The notes below the pieces were generated by a model, which made no database searches, was not told the DNA's origin, and saw only the letters and a program-made list of their open reading frames with translations. From Coniferiporia sulphurascens (taxonomy: Eukaryota > Basidiomycota > Agaricomycetes > Hymenochaetales > Hymenochaetaceae), in NCBI GenBank assembly GCA_002794785.1, contig NBBA01000002.1, forward strand, positions 2,953,712-3,017,711: a stretch of DNA of 64,000 nt, given 5' to 3'. This document shows, one piece after another, positions 22,980 through 34,249 of this stretch. Positions within the stretch are counted from its first letter, which is position 1. Every line of letters begins with the position of its first letter. The translations under genes and the position numbers were made by a program.

Positions 22980-24476
22980 ATGACTTGGTCTTGGGAGATG
23001 CGCTTGAGGGCTCTGTACCTATTGATCTCGTCATTTCTACGTCTAGAACTATCGCGCGGCGTTCTTGTCAACAGAACTATCGATGACCAATTCGGAGATT
23101 TGGTTACTGGAGTCTTTCCAGCGTACGATGGTAGTAGCTGGAAGCAAGGTGCAACATGTACAGGATGTCTTGCGCAGCCAGATCCATCCCTCGCATTCCA
23201 AGGTACTTGGCACGACGCGACGTGGACACCGGGAGACCCGAGCGAAGACATAGTGACCGTCAGTTTTACTGGTAAGTTTTGCATTGCCCTTTCTGTCTCC
23301 GGTACCAGGACTATAATCTTCCCTAGGATCTGCGGTTTATGTTTTCATCATCTTGGCAAATAGCATCCCTTTCACGACGACGCTCACTGGCTTGAGTTTC
23401 ACTCTCGACGGGGAGCTAGCGGGAAATTTCGTGCATGCCCCAACGACAAGCACAGACTACGAATACAATGTCAATGCATACGCCAATAATCACCTTGCAA
23501 ATGCCCAGCATACCCTTGTGATGCAAACTGCGGGCAATAATGCGACATTGGTTCTTTTCGACTACGTGATTTACTCGTGAGTCGCGGTGCATCTCATATA
23601 CGATCGGGAAGCTCAAACTATGTGGCTAGCTTCGATGATGAGGTGACGGCATCAAGTCCACCAAGCTCACCCTCCCATTCTCCAACCTCATCGCCGTCCC
23701 CGTCCCTGTCCTCCTCGCCCATCGACCCAACGTCCACGACATCCAACTCAATCCCGACATCTACTTCCACAAGCGGAGCTCCTGGGGACGGAAAGGATAC
23801 CAAAACAATCGTTGGAGTATTAGTAGGAGGAATCGTATTTGTCGCATTGGCCATCGTTCTATTTCTGTACTGGCACAAACGAAGGAGAAACACCATTTCT
23901 GTGATCCAGATTCTTCCTAATGATGTCGTGATCGGTGGGAGATACCTAGACAGGCGATCTGAATCTTCGTACGGGAGTGAGGCCACTAGTGGGACCTGGT
24001 TGACCTCGTCTGTACCTACAGGTGCATATTCAAGCGTGTTCTCGTATTACGACCGATCCAGCGTTGTACCAAGTACTCAGGACCTAAGCAGTAATATGGC
24101 GACATATGTGCATCCGACTGCAGAGACTGAACGCAGTGAAGGAGCTACATCAATACATATCCCAGTGTCGGAAACCCATAACAAATCCGCAGAACGGCAA
24201 CGCGATCTCTCCCGGCGGATAGAGCAAATTGGATTAGGGGCCATTCCCATGACCCTTCCTGGTGCAGACTCGGGACGGGAATTGGTGGTCGACTCAAGAC
24301 CGCACGGTGATATCGGCGAGGCGGAGGGTTTGAGAGAACAGGTTGTATTTCTTTTGGATGAGGTCGAACGTTTGCATGCCCAACAGGAATCGATTGCGAG
24401 ATCCTTCGGGATCGACTACGAGCCACCTCCTGATTATTCTAATGGCGGAAGGAGGTCACCGTTCTCTCAAATATAA
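22980..24476 (+). CDS. TM5: single-pass membrane protein, mosaic array copy
   Basis: Exons 22980-23271, 23327-23576 and 23630-24476 (introns 55 and 53 bp) give 462 aa. The segments resemble different paralogs: exon 1 TM2/TM3 (MRLRALYLL), intron 1 and exon 2 TM7/TM8 (ELAGNFVHAPTTSTDYEYN), transmembrane and juxtamembrane region TM1/TM4 (WHKRRRNTISVIQILPND), distal tail TM6 (TSIHIPVSETHNK). A deletion next to the second splice acceptor changes the junction to SFDDEV where others have SVDDEV, with the frame kept. One exon 2 sequon is lost (YNVN). The tail ends EPPPDYS (PPxY present). The frame is open upstream to 22854, but the family start is preferred. Confidence 0.87.
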
Positions 24477-25900
24477 TGATACCATATTTTATATCATATA
24501 TACTTCATTCGGATCCGGCGAACTTTCTTTTGTTTTTCGAGGCTGGGGATTCCCTTTGGGTTGACAGTATCGTTGCGCTCGCCAATTCGTTATGTAATAG
24601 CTTTAGTTATTTCGTCAGGAATACCGTCAGACTACCCATACTATAACTTTAACCTCTGTCCGAATCTTTCCATAGATAAAAGTATAAGAGAAAAAACGAT
24701 CTGCTAAATTCAGTTATTTGCTCCTGCTACTGCTCAAACTCATTTTAGATTCTCTGAAATGTACACCAGATATATTTTCACACTTTTCCCAGTGCTTCCG
24801 AGGTGTTTTGTTTTTGCCAAATAGCTGGCGTAGAGGTGCCCCCTCTTGCAAAGAGCTTGTCACTGAAAGCACAGTAATATTGAGCTCCGGTTTAAAGGGC
24901 TTCGGTGCAGCCCCGCAGAGTCCCGATCGGAGTTTTAAATGGGGCTGCATTTTTGTCATTAATATTCTTTTGCCACCGGTACCGTCTGAAAGGAATGTAT
25001 CCTAGCGGTCCATCACAACATAAATATGTGGCAATTGTTGATAGGATGCTAGTATGCACTTATGTGAAACTTATGGCAAAATGGTAAATATCACGCTAGC
25101 CGGAAGACCTAAGGTGGTGAAAATACACAAAGTCCACAGAGAATGATATAGGACTCTTTTATCAAAACTACCTGATGAAAACATACTAGATACTTGGCAG
25201 ATGTAAAAATATAAATGAGCTCAGACTGCTCATCCCAGTCTAGAAAAATATATTTTCTCGGACTACATATATGTGCTGTCCGAGAAGGGAAACTGTATTA
25301 CTAATTGAGCGGACAAACACTTAATTCCCAAAACAGGAGACCTTGACAGGATTCCCACGGCGCAGAGATATCCCAGCGGTTCACATCCGAACCTTAGCTA
25401 CTGCTCAAAGCGCCGACAACCCGAACTTGGTTTTCTGTGATCACCAGGACACGACAAGGCGACGCACGCTGCACGAAGAGAACGCACGGCAGTGCTGATA
25501 CGTACCGTCTTCTTCCTACAACGGATTCTCCTCCTGTACGATCAATTCCACCAAGTTATGGTCCCTTGTTGCCTGTAGTACGGCTGTGTCAGGCCAAAAC
25601 GGACAGTTGCGCATGCATCGACAAATCGTCTTTGGAAATTTATTGGCTAGCTTGAGTTATTGTGCACGTGCAATGACATGAACACGACTCGAACGAAACG
25701 TGCAATACTCTCTACTATTCGCTTCCTTGGTACGGGGGTTCTAAAATTGATGTAACCGCATCATTGCAACAAGATGTGGATCACTTAGAAGCGGTACTAC
25801 TGTAGTGCCTGGAAACAGCGCTGATCATATATGTTCAGCAAGAGCCCCTTCCAGTACGTCGAGCTTAGCCCGACGCCGACCTTGTTTCCCTTTAGGTCAT
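24477..25900. repeat. TM5-TM6 spacer
   Basis: It starts with the TM1/TM4-type 3' flank, then the 3' cassette (24714-25110). From about 25430 it has diverged upstream sequence in which cacgacaaggcgacg recalls the TM4 upstream flank. No gene is seen. Confidence 0.5.
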
Positions 25901-25910
25901 TATTTATCAG
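25901..25910 (+). promoter_or_regulatory. TATA-like element of TM6
   Basis: tatttatcag, 109 bp before the ATG. Confidence 0.45.
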
Positions 25911-26009
25911 ACCCACGTCGCGCTTCTTTGATCCAGAGGTAGTCCGACGTTCGTGAAAATATGATTTTGCATGTTTCCTCCGCCCAAGATTACGAACCTA
26001 AGTGCTGGA

Positions 26010-27714
26010 ATGACTTGGCCTTGGGGGACGCAGTCAAGGGCCCTGCACTTGGCTATTTGGTTCTTGGTGTACTACCTGGAGTTATCGCGCGGTGTCCTCG
26101 TCAACAGAACTATCGATGATCAGCTCGGGGATTCGGTCACCGGGGCCCTTCCAATATACGAAGGTCCGCCTGTGGACAATTGGGAGCAGGGTTCGACATG
26201 TAAAGGCTGTGGAGTGCAGCCGGACCCATCCTTCGCGTTCCAAGGAACTTGGCACGACGCGACGTGGCACCCAGGAGACTCGGGCGAGAAGGTGATGACC
26301 GTTAGTTTTACTGGTAAGCTCCTCCCTGCTCTTCCTGTCCCCGGTACCAGGACTATAATCTTCTCTAGGATCTGCGGTCTATGTTTTCATCATCTTGGCG
26401 AACAGCGTGCCTTTCGTGACGACGCTCACTAGCTTGAGTTTTACTCTCGATGGAGAACAAGTGGGAAGCTTCGTGCATGCTCCAACGACAAGCACGGACT
26501 ACGAATACAATGTCACTGCATACGCTAATAATAACATTGCAAATGCCCAGCATACTCTTGTCATGCAAACGACGGGCAATAATGCGACATTGATTCTTTT
26601 CGACTACATAATATACTCGTAAGTCATGGCGTACCTCATCTGTGATTTGAAAAGCTCAAACTAGACGATTTGTAGCGTTGATGAGACGACACCGGTGACG
26701 ACATCAAGTCCACCAAGCTCACCCTCTTCTTCTCCCTCCCCATCTTCGTCCCCGTCCTCGTCCTCGTCTCCGTCTCCGTCCTCGTCTCCGTCCCCGTCCA
26801 CATCCCCGTCTCCCACTGGCTCAACACCCACGAAATCCAGTCCAACCCCGGCACTCACTACTTCGTCGAGCCCCACAACCCATGCTTCGGTATCTAGCGG
26901 ATCTAGCACTTCCTTGGGACCCACAACATCCTCCTCACCGAATCCTTCAGGGCTTGTATCTTCCGCAACATCCACGACAAGCGTTTCCAGTCCCTCTGGT
27001 CAAACAGGCGGTGGTTTCAGGAACGGAAAGGATACCAAAACAATCGTTGGAGCGTCAGTAGGAGGACTCGTGGCTGTTGCATTGATAATTGGCCTACTTC
27101 TGTGCTGGTACAGACGAAGGAGAAACATAGTTTCCGTTTCCCAAATTCCTTCTAGTAACATCATGAATGGTGGGAGATCCCTGAACGGCCGACCCGAATC
27201 TTCTTATTCGGAGGTGACTGTCAGTGGGACCTGGCCGACCTCGTCTATGCCAACAGGTACATATACGACTATGCCCTCGCACTACGACCGATCCAGCGTT
27301 GTACCGAGTACTACGATAATGTCATCATCACAGGACCCAAGCAGTAATGCGGCGGAGTATGCACATTCGACTGTAGAGGCCAGACCCAGTGAAGGAGCTA
27401 CATCAATCCATATCCCAGTGTCGGAAACCCATAATAAAACCGCAGAACGGCAACGCGATCTCTCCCGGCGGGTAAAGGAAATGGGATTAGGGGCCATTCC
27501 CGTGACTCCTGATGCAGGCTCGAGACGGGAATTGGTGGTCGACTCAAGACCGCACGGTGGTACTGGCGAGGCGGAGGCTTTGAGAGAACAGGTTGTGTTT
27601 CTTTTGGACGAGGTCGAACGTTTGCATGCCCAACAGGGACTGAACGGTGTCGACGATGAGCCACCGCCGGATTATTCTACTGAGGGAAGGAGATCACCTC
27701 TCTTGCCATTATAG
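26010..27714 (+). CDS. TM6: single-pass membrane protein with long stalk
   Basis: Exons 26010-26313, 26369-26618 and 26676-27714 (introns 55 and 57 bp) give 530 aa. Exon 1 is TM4-like (MTWPWGTQSR, CKGC, HPGDSGEK). The stalk is expanded to about 115 residues by degenerate TCC/CGTC-type repeats encoding Ser-Pro runs, followed by a Ser/Thr-rich part also present in TM7 (SSSPTTHASVS). The transmembrane segment is TIVGASVGGLVAVALIIGLLL with CWYRRRR. The tail has the LREQVVFLLDEVERLHAQ segment and ends EPPPDYSTEGRRSPLLPL. The stalk should be heavily O-mannosylated if the protein reaches the surface, which is an inference from composition. Confidence 0.87.
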
Positions 27715-28949
27715 CGACACCGGATTTTATTTCGTGTACGCTTCATTCGGAGCCAAACTTTTTTTTTCTTCGAGATTATACCATTTTGGGGGTTTGACAG
27801 TGTCAGTATCGTTGGGCTTGCCAACTATCATCCCCAGTTATATCATCGGGATACCGTCAAATATATACATGTATACAGCCAATCGCCGGTCAATGGGACA
27901 GCACCAGTTCATGGGACACTGGCCTAGAGAGTGCCATATCCACTCCATTTTCCTCATTATTTTTGCATCTTACAAGCACGCATGTACCTCTGACCAAGGC
28001 AGCCTATTTGTATGAGGAATGGGCAAGAAAAAGCAAAATCACGTATACCCGTAAAATCCTTAGAATAAAGATTTGTCAAAAACAGTTAGCACAATTGAGA
28101 TATAAAGTACTATACAATGGGAAGCTTCATTACACTGGGCTTCGTCACAGCACAAAGCAGCTACAGGTAATAAAAAAATCATCTCAATTGAAGAGAAAAT
28201 GGTAGAGAAAAGGTCAAAGTATGAATGGCCCCCCTGAAGATCATGCAGTGTTTCCTGTTTAGAGGTTTCGCATTTTTCGTCGCGTAGCCTTTCCTTCCCC
28301 TTTTGGTATTCGGGGGTTTTGACATATCGTGGGAACGATCCGTCTCATTGATGCATTGAGTGATGCAGCTGGATTTTTCTTTTCTGCTGTATTTCACTCA
28401 AATACGCTCAGTTTTCTCCTAAATTCTGTGCAGTAATAGCTAGCTCCTGGAGTACACAAGTATAATTTTACATTCACTATGTTGCTCACTGAACCGCTAG
28501 AATTAGCTTACTTAGCTCCAGTGTCCCTATGACTCGGATCGGTACTTAACTGACACGGTACCGGACCCCTCCTTGTGCAACTCGGATCAGTTCCACCAAG
28601 TTCCGGCCTTTTCTTAACTGTGGTGAGGCTACGTCAGGGGCAATTGTGCCTGCATCGGCGGTCAGCTTGAGCTGCGCTTCCGCGCAATGACATATACACG
28701 ATTCGAACAAAACGTGTACATTTCAAGGTACGGGCTTTATTTATTTCGAAGTATCGGCCGCGGCTACTAGCCCGGGTTCAAGGATAAGGTAATTCAAATT
28801 CTATTATAGGATAGATGGAGCATTGCAACAAAGATGCGGGTCACTTAGAAACAGTACTTGAAAACAGCGCCGACCATATTGGTTCAGTAAGTGCCCCTTC
28901 TGATACGTCGAGCATAGCTCAACGCCGACCTTGTCTCCATTTAGGACAT
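27715..28949. other. TM6-TM7 spacer with a TIR element
   Basis: 27874 to about 28556 is an element paralogous to 32109-33770. The rest (28560-28949) is a short version of the TM upstream flank. An 80-codon open frame at 27963-28205 lies inside the element, but I recognise no transposase domain in it. Confidence 0.55.
27874..28556 (+). mobile_element. TIR element A, probable non-autonomous TA-inserting transposon
   Basis: The left end TACAGCCAATCGCCGGTC (27874) is of the same type as the TIR at 32109 and the perfect-ended copy at 32512. The right end is degenerate (28522-28555, tgtccctatgactcgg...). The interior aligns with 32109-33470 apart from the insertions there. The TA flank and the CAGTCAA-like terminus suggest a pogo/Fot1-type or other Tc1/mariner element. 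Confidence 0.5.
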
Positions 28950-28959
28950 TATTTGTCAG
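28950..28959 (+). promoter_or_regulatory. TATA-like element of TM7
   Basis: tatttgtcag, 102 bp before the ATG. Confidence 0.35.
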
Positions 28960-29051
28960 GTCCATGATCCGCTTCTTTGATTCAGAGGTGATTGACCGTG
29001 AAGAGACGGTCTTCAAGTTGCGTGTCTCCTTCGTCCGAGGTTAGCGTTGGA

Positions 29052-30781
29052 ATGACTTTGTCTTGGGCGATGCACTTGAGGGCTCTGTTCCTGGTGGTCT
29101 CGCTGTTCGTACGTCTAGAATTATCACGTGGCATACTCGTGAACAGAACTATCGATGACCAACTCGGGGACTCGGTTACCGGTGTCCTTCCAACGTACGA
29201 AGGTAGTAGCTGGAAGCAAGGTGCAACATGTACAGGATGTCTTGCGCAGCCAGACACATCCCTCGCATTCCAAGGTACTTGGCACGACGCGACGTGGTCC
29301 CCGGGAGACCCGAGCGAGGACATAATGTCCGTCAGTTTTACTGGTAAGTTTTGCATTGCCCTTTCTGTCCCCGGTACCAGGACTATAATCTTCTCTAGGA
29401 TCCGCGGTTTATGTTTTCATCATCTTGGCAAATAGCGTCCCTTTCACGACGACGCTCACTAGCTTGAGTTTCACTCTCGACGGGGAGCTAGCGGGAAATT
29501 TCGTGCATGCCCCAACGACAAGCACAGACTACGAATACAATGTCAATGCATACGCCAATAACAACCTTGCAAATTCCCAGCATACTCTTGTGATGCAAAC
29601 TGCGGGCAATAATGCGACATTGGTTCTTTTCGACTACGTGATTTACTCGTGAGTCGCGGTGTATCTCATATACTACCGGGAAGCTCAAACTAAGCGGCTT
29701 GCTTAGCGTCGATGATGAGGTGACGACATCAAGTTCACCAAGCTCACCCTCCCCTTCACCCTCACCCTCACCTTCTCCGTCCCCGACCCCGTCTTCGTCC
29801 CCCTTGCCGTCTCCTTCGCCGTCTCCCTCGCCGTCTCCTTCCTCGTCCCCGTCCACATCCCCGTCTCCCAGTCACCCATCGTCCACGACATCCACTACAA
29901 CCCCGGCACTCACTAGTGAAAATACCTCGTCGAGCCCCACAACACATGCTTCGGTGTCTGACGGATCTGGCACTCCCTCGGGACCCACAACATCCTCCTC
30001 GTCGAATTCTTCAGGGCTTGTATCTTCCGCAACATCCACGATAAACGTTTCCGTTTCCTCTGCTCAGGCAGGTGGTGCTTCCGGGAACGGAAAGGATACC
30101 AAAACAATCGTTGGGGCGTCAGTAGGAGGACTCATGGCTGTTGTATTGATTATTGGTCTACTTCTGTGCTGGTACAGACGAAGGAGAAACAGAGTCTCCG
30201 CTCACCAAATTCCTTCTAGTAACATCGTAGATGGTGAGAGATCCCTGAACGGCCAACCCGAATCTCAATTTTGGGGGGATGCCACCGCCGGGACCTGGTT
30301 GACTTCGTCTGTGCCAACAGGTGCATATACGAGTATGCCCTCGCACTACGACCTATCCAACGTTGTACCAAGTACTATGATAATGTCACGGGACCCACTG
30401 GCAAGTAGTAATGTGGCGGAGTATATGCACTTGACTGCAGAGTCCCAACTCGGTGAAGGAGTTACATCGATCCAGAGTCCAGAGTCGGAAGCGCATAATA
30501 AAACCGCAGAACGGCAACGCGATCTCTCCCGGCGGGTAGAACAAGTGGGATTAGGGGCCATTCCCACGACCCTTCCCGACCGAGGCTTGGGACGGGAAGT
30601 TAGGGACGGCTCAAGGCCACGCGGTGATACCGGCGAGGCGGAGGCTTTGAGAGAGCAGGTTGTGTTTCTTTTGGACGAGGTCGAACGTTTGCATGTCCAA
30701 CATGGATTGAACGGGGTTGACGATGAGCCACCGCCGGATTATTCTACTGAAGGAAGGCGATCACCTCTCTTGCAATTATAG
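29052..30781 (+). CDS. TM7: single-pass membrane protein with the longest stalk
   Basis: Exons 29052-29343, 29399-29648 and 29707-30781 (introns 55 and 58 bp) give 538 aa. The signal peptide is MTLSWAMHLRALFLVVSLF and the mature part starts ILVNRTIDDQ. It has CTGC and the SPGDPSED variant of the ectodomain. The stalk, about 128 residues, opens with tandem Ser-Pro dipeptides from CTC/CCCTCA-like DNA repeats (about 29740-29880), then shares THASVS and ATST blocks with TM6. The transmembrane segment is TIVGASVGGLMAVVLIIGLLL. The tail carries the heptad-like segment and EPPPDYS. As in TM5, the exon 2 sequon reads YNVN. Confidence 0.88.
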
Positions 30782-32511
30782 CGACATCAGGCTTTATTTC
30801 TTTCACGCTTCATTCGGAGCCAAACTTTCTTTTATTTTTTCGAGATTATACCATTTTGGGGGACTGGCAGTGTCAGTATCGTTGCACTCGTTAACTATTA
30901 TCTCCAGTTATGTCATCAATGATACCGTCAATTTATCTATACCTTAAATATAGCATCTATCTTCACCACAGGTAAAAGTTACAGTAAAGAGAAATTTTTA
31001 GAAATCTTGAGGCGTTTCGTCACAGCGCGGATCCGAGTCGGTCCCCATTGATAAGGAATGTTTGTCGTGATCGATTCCGACCAGGAGCGTATATGCAGGT
31101 AGCTACAACATGGAGTAAACCCACTTCACGGAGTGCTATATAAATACCAAATGAAGTCTCATAGTTAATACTTCCGATCCATAATTCCGACAGAGAAAAC
31201 GATTTGCTAAATTCAGTTTCTTGCTCCTGCCGCCCATACTCATAATAGATCTGGAAACCTCCGATATGTATACCAGACATACATGTATCTTCACTCTTTC
31301 ACTTCCGAGGTGCCTTGTTTTCGCCAAATAACTGGAGCAGAGGTGCCCCCTTTTGCAAAAAGTTTGTCACTGTAAGTCAGATCAACATTCGAGCTCCGGT
31401 TTAAAGGGCTTCGGCGTAGCCCATAGATATTGGTCCCGGCGATTGGAGTTTAAAATGAACACTTCTGCCACCTTATGAAAAGAATGTATCCTAGTAATTC
31501 ACCAGAACATAAATCTCTTCCATAATTAGTGTGGTATTTATTGATAGGATGCATAGTACACAGTGATGTAAAACTCATAGCAGAACGGTGTATATCACGC
31601 TAGCCGGGAGACCTGAAGGAGTGCTGTCCTTGGACAAACCTACCAGTCTACCTGCGGGCTTTCAACGCATAATTATATTATTATGCAAAAAATCTCAGAG
31701 TTATAAACTGCACTTATAAGGATCCATAGTAAGGTTTTCGGCGCTGGTCACGAGTTTCAGATACCAGGGATCGAAGGTGACCATTTGTGCGGCTGAAGTT
31801 CAGCTCGGTCCGGTTCGGCGACCTTCAGGTTTTTACTGACGGTTCGCCGCTTTCTGGAGGGCCCCGAACTGCTGAAACGAACTTACGCTCCGTTCCGGCC
31901 TGAGCAGTGGACCTGATGCCGAAACACGCGGTCACGGCGGTTCGGTCCGCGTCTGGGGCGGTCCAAAACAGAACTATCGTGTGGTACTGCTCCGAGTCAT
32001 TGTCAATGCAGTGGCTGATAACTTGAAACTGGTTTTCCGGAGTCACGATACCTGTCCGCTGCGCAAAGAAAATGCTCGCTCATGCTAATGTCTTCTTGCT
32101 ACAGCGGATACAGTCAATCACCGATCAATAGGACAGCCACATAGTCAATAGGACACTGGAGAGTGCCATATCCGCTTGTTTTTCTTCATTCTTTTTTCAT
32201 TTGCAAGCAGGCATGTACCTCTTACCTGGCCTTGAGGAATGTGAGATGGTATATTTGAATGAGGAATGAGCAAGAATAAGCAAAATCACGTCTATCTGTT
32301 AAAACCTTTGAATAAAGATTTGCCCAAGAAACAGTTAGCAGAGTGTCAAATACAATGTACTATACATAGAGCTTCATTAAACTGGGTTTAATTAAAGCAC
32401 AAATCATCTACAAGTCAAAGAAATCATTTCAAATGAAGAGAAAATGGTGGAGAAAAGGTCAGAACGAAAGGTGTAGAGGGCCTCCCGAAGATCATGTTTC
32501 CCGTTTAGGGG

Positions 32512-33235
32512 TACAGTCAATCACTGGCTAATGGGATACCTGAGCTTGTCAAGCTATTTCTCGCAGTACATTACTCAACATCTGAAACTAAAAAATATAC
32601 TCATGTTCAGTGAGAAATTAGCTATATATATGCAAAATTTGAGAGGAATCTGAGCAGAATTAACTGAGCTATAGCAGAATGAAGAAGTCTGGCAAAATTG
32701 GGCCTTCACCCAATCTTTGGCACAGGTCTTTCCCACGATAAGTCAAAACCTGTTACAGTATAATTAATTATTTCGGCAATAGGAAAAGGCTAAAAAAGGA
32801 GTAGCATTGTGACGACCAAAGGGAAACTTCCATAAGAGGCAAATAGATCTACATTAGTAACCGGGAGGTTGTGGTAACTTTTGTTTTTCTTCTTTCTCCA
32901 CCATTTCTTTATCAATTGCAATGATTGTTTTTCCGAGATGAGGCCCACACTCACTGGGTTTATATACAGCAAAAATTTAACACTTATATGTGGCATTATA
33001 TGTACTATTTTCTGTGACTCTTTATTGACAATTTTTAATTTCGAAGTTTTTATGAGTAATTTCTGGTTTTCTTGCCGAATTCTTGCTCAAAAAGCTTGAA
33101 ATATTTTATTCTGAATCAGAGGTGTATCTCCAGCTGCAAAATGCAAAAACAATGAAGAAATTTGAGTGGATACAGCATGTTCTAGCCAAGTGTTTCAGTG
33201 ACTGGCATTGTCCCACTAGCTGGTGATTGACTGTA
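32512..33235 (-). mobile_element. nested TIR element inside element B
   Basis: The ends TACAGTCAATCACTGGC (32512) and the inverted TGGTGATTGACTGTA (to 33235) form about 25-bp TIRs with three mismatches, bounded by TA. Interior similarity (ggaca...atccac, gagaaag, aatggtggagaaag) shows the same family as A and B, in opposite orientation. Element A provides the empty site (about 28262). Only a 68-codon AT-rich frame is present. Confidence 0.65.
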
Positions 33236-33473
33236 TTACATTTGTCATTGCAAAGCCTCTCCTTCCCTTTTTGGTATTCACGAGTTTTGACGGAACCTGT
33301 CCCATTGATTGAGTGATGCAGCTGAATTTGTCTTTTTTGCTATATCTCACTAAAATCTGTTCGGTTTCCTCTCAAATTTTGTGCAGTAATAGCTAGTTCC
33401 TGGAGTACATAAGTATAATTTTACATTCAAGTTGTTGCTCACTGAATCCGCTAGAATTAGCTCCAGTGTCCTT

Positions 33474-33740
33474 CAAGGGTCGACCCCTGACCCGACCCAC
33501 GGATGCTACTAGCCGGCATTAGCATTAGTGTTAATAAAATTTTGTATTGCAGCTGTTACTACGGGTTGGGGGACGCCGGGTCAACCCAGACCTGACCCGC
33601 CGGGTTGGGTCAGCAGCGGGCCAACCGGGGTCGGGTCGGGTTGGGGGTCACCAAGCTGGCCAGGGAATTTTAATCCTGACCCGGGTCAGGGTCGGGCAAA
33701 AAATGCCCTGTCCCGACCCGACCCGACTCTTGAAAACACT
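33474..33740. repeat. GC-rich insertion built of GGGTC/GACCC words
   Basis: This block is absent from the paralogous position in element A. It is full of gacccg and gggtcggg words, and its ends are inverted (ttcaagggtcg at left, cgactcttgaa at right). It may be a small non-autonomous transposon, and its G-runs could form quadruplexes. Open frames in it reflect composition only. Confidence 0.45.
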
Positions 33741-34138
33741 AAAGTCTCGGACCGGTGATTAACCTATACCGGGCTTGTACGATCAGTTTTTAAGTTCCGG
33801 CCTTTTTTACCGATGATGAGGCAATTGTGCCTGCATCGGCGGTCAACTTGAGCGCTTCCGCGCAATAATACACGATTCGAACGAAACGTGTATACTTCAA
33901 GGTACGGGCTTTATTCATTTCGATGTATCGGCCGTGGTTACCCCGGGTTTAAGGATAAGGTAATCCAAGTTCTATTTTAAGATAGATGTGGGCGCATCCG
34001 AGTCATGGCAATAAGATGCGGGTCACTTAGAAGCAGTACTACAGTAGTGATTGAAAACAGCGCTGATCATGTTGCTTCACTGCCAGTAAGAGCCCCTTCT
34101 GGTACGTCGAGCATAGCTCATGTCTTCATTTAGGACAT

Positions 34139-34148
34139 TATTCATCAG
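34139..34148 (+). promoter_or_regulatory. TATA-like element of TM8
   Basis: tattcatcag, 111 bp before the ATG. Confidence 0.35.
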
Positions 34149-34249
34149 GTTCATGATCCGCTTCTTTGATTTAGAGGCGATTGACCGAGAAGAGACGGTC
34201 CTCAAATTGCGTGTCTCCTCCGTCCGACGTTACGAATCCGAGTGTTGGA

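Larger units (their letters stand above)
32109..33770 (+). mobile_element. TIR element B, interrupted paralog of element A
   Basis: The left end TACAGTCAATCACCGATC (32109) and interior words (ggaatgagcaaga, cagttagca, gagaaaatggtggagaaaagg) align with element A. Two stretches absent from A, 32512-33235 and 33474-33740, are later insertions. No intact transposase. Confidence 0.5.
30782..34138. other. TM7-TM8 spacer, longest in the array, repeat-filled
   Basis: Contents in order: 3' cassette (31205-31640); upstream cassette (about 31770-32060); TIR element B (32109 to about 33770) interrupted by a nested TIR element (32512-33235) and a GC-rich insertion (33474-33740); short TM upstream flank. 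No gene is seen. Confidence 0.6.

Noticed and set aside
26661..26975. Acidic Asp/Glu/Gly-rich minus-strand frame
   Set aside because: Antisense reading of the Ser-Pro repeats of the TM6 stalk.
33528..33762. Two overlapping Pro/Gly-rich frames in the GC-rich block
   Set aside because: Both are by-products of GGGTC/GACCC repeats and overlap in different frames.
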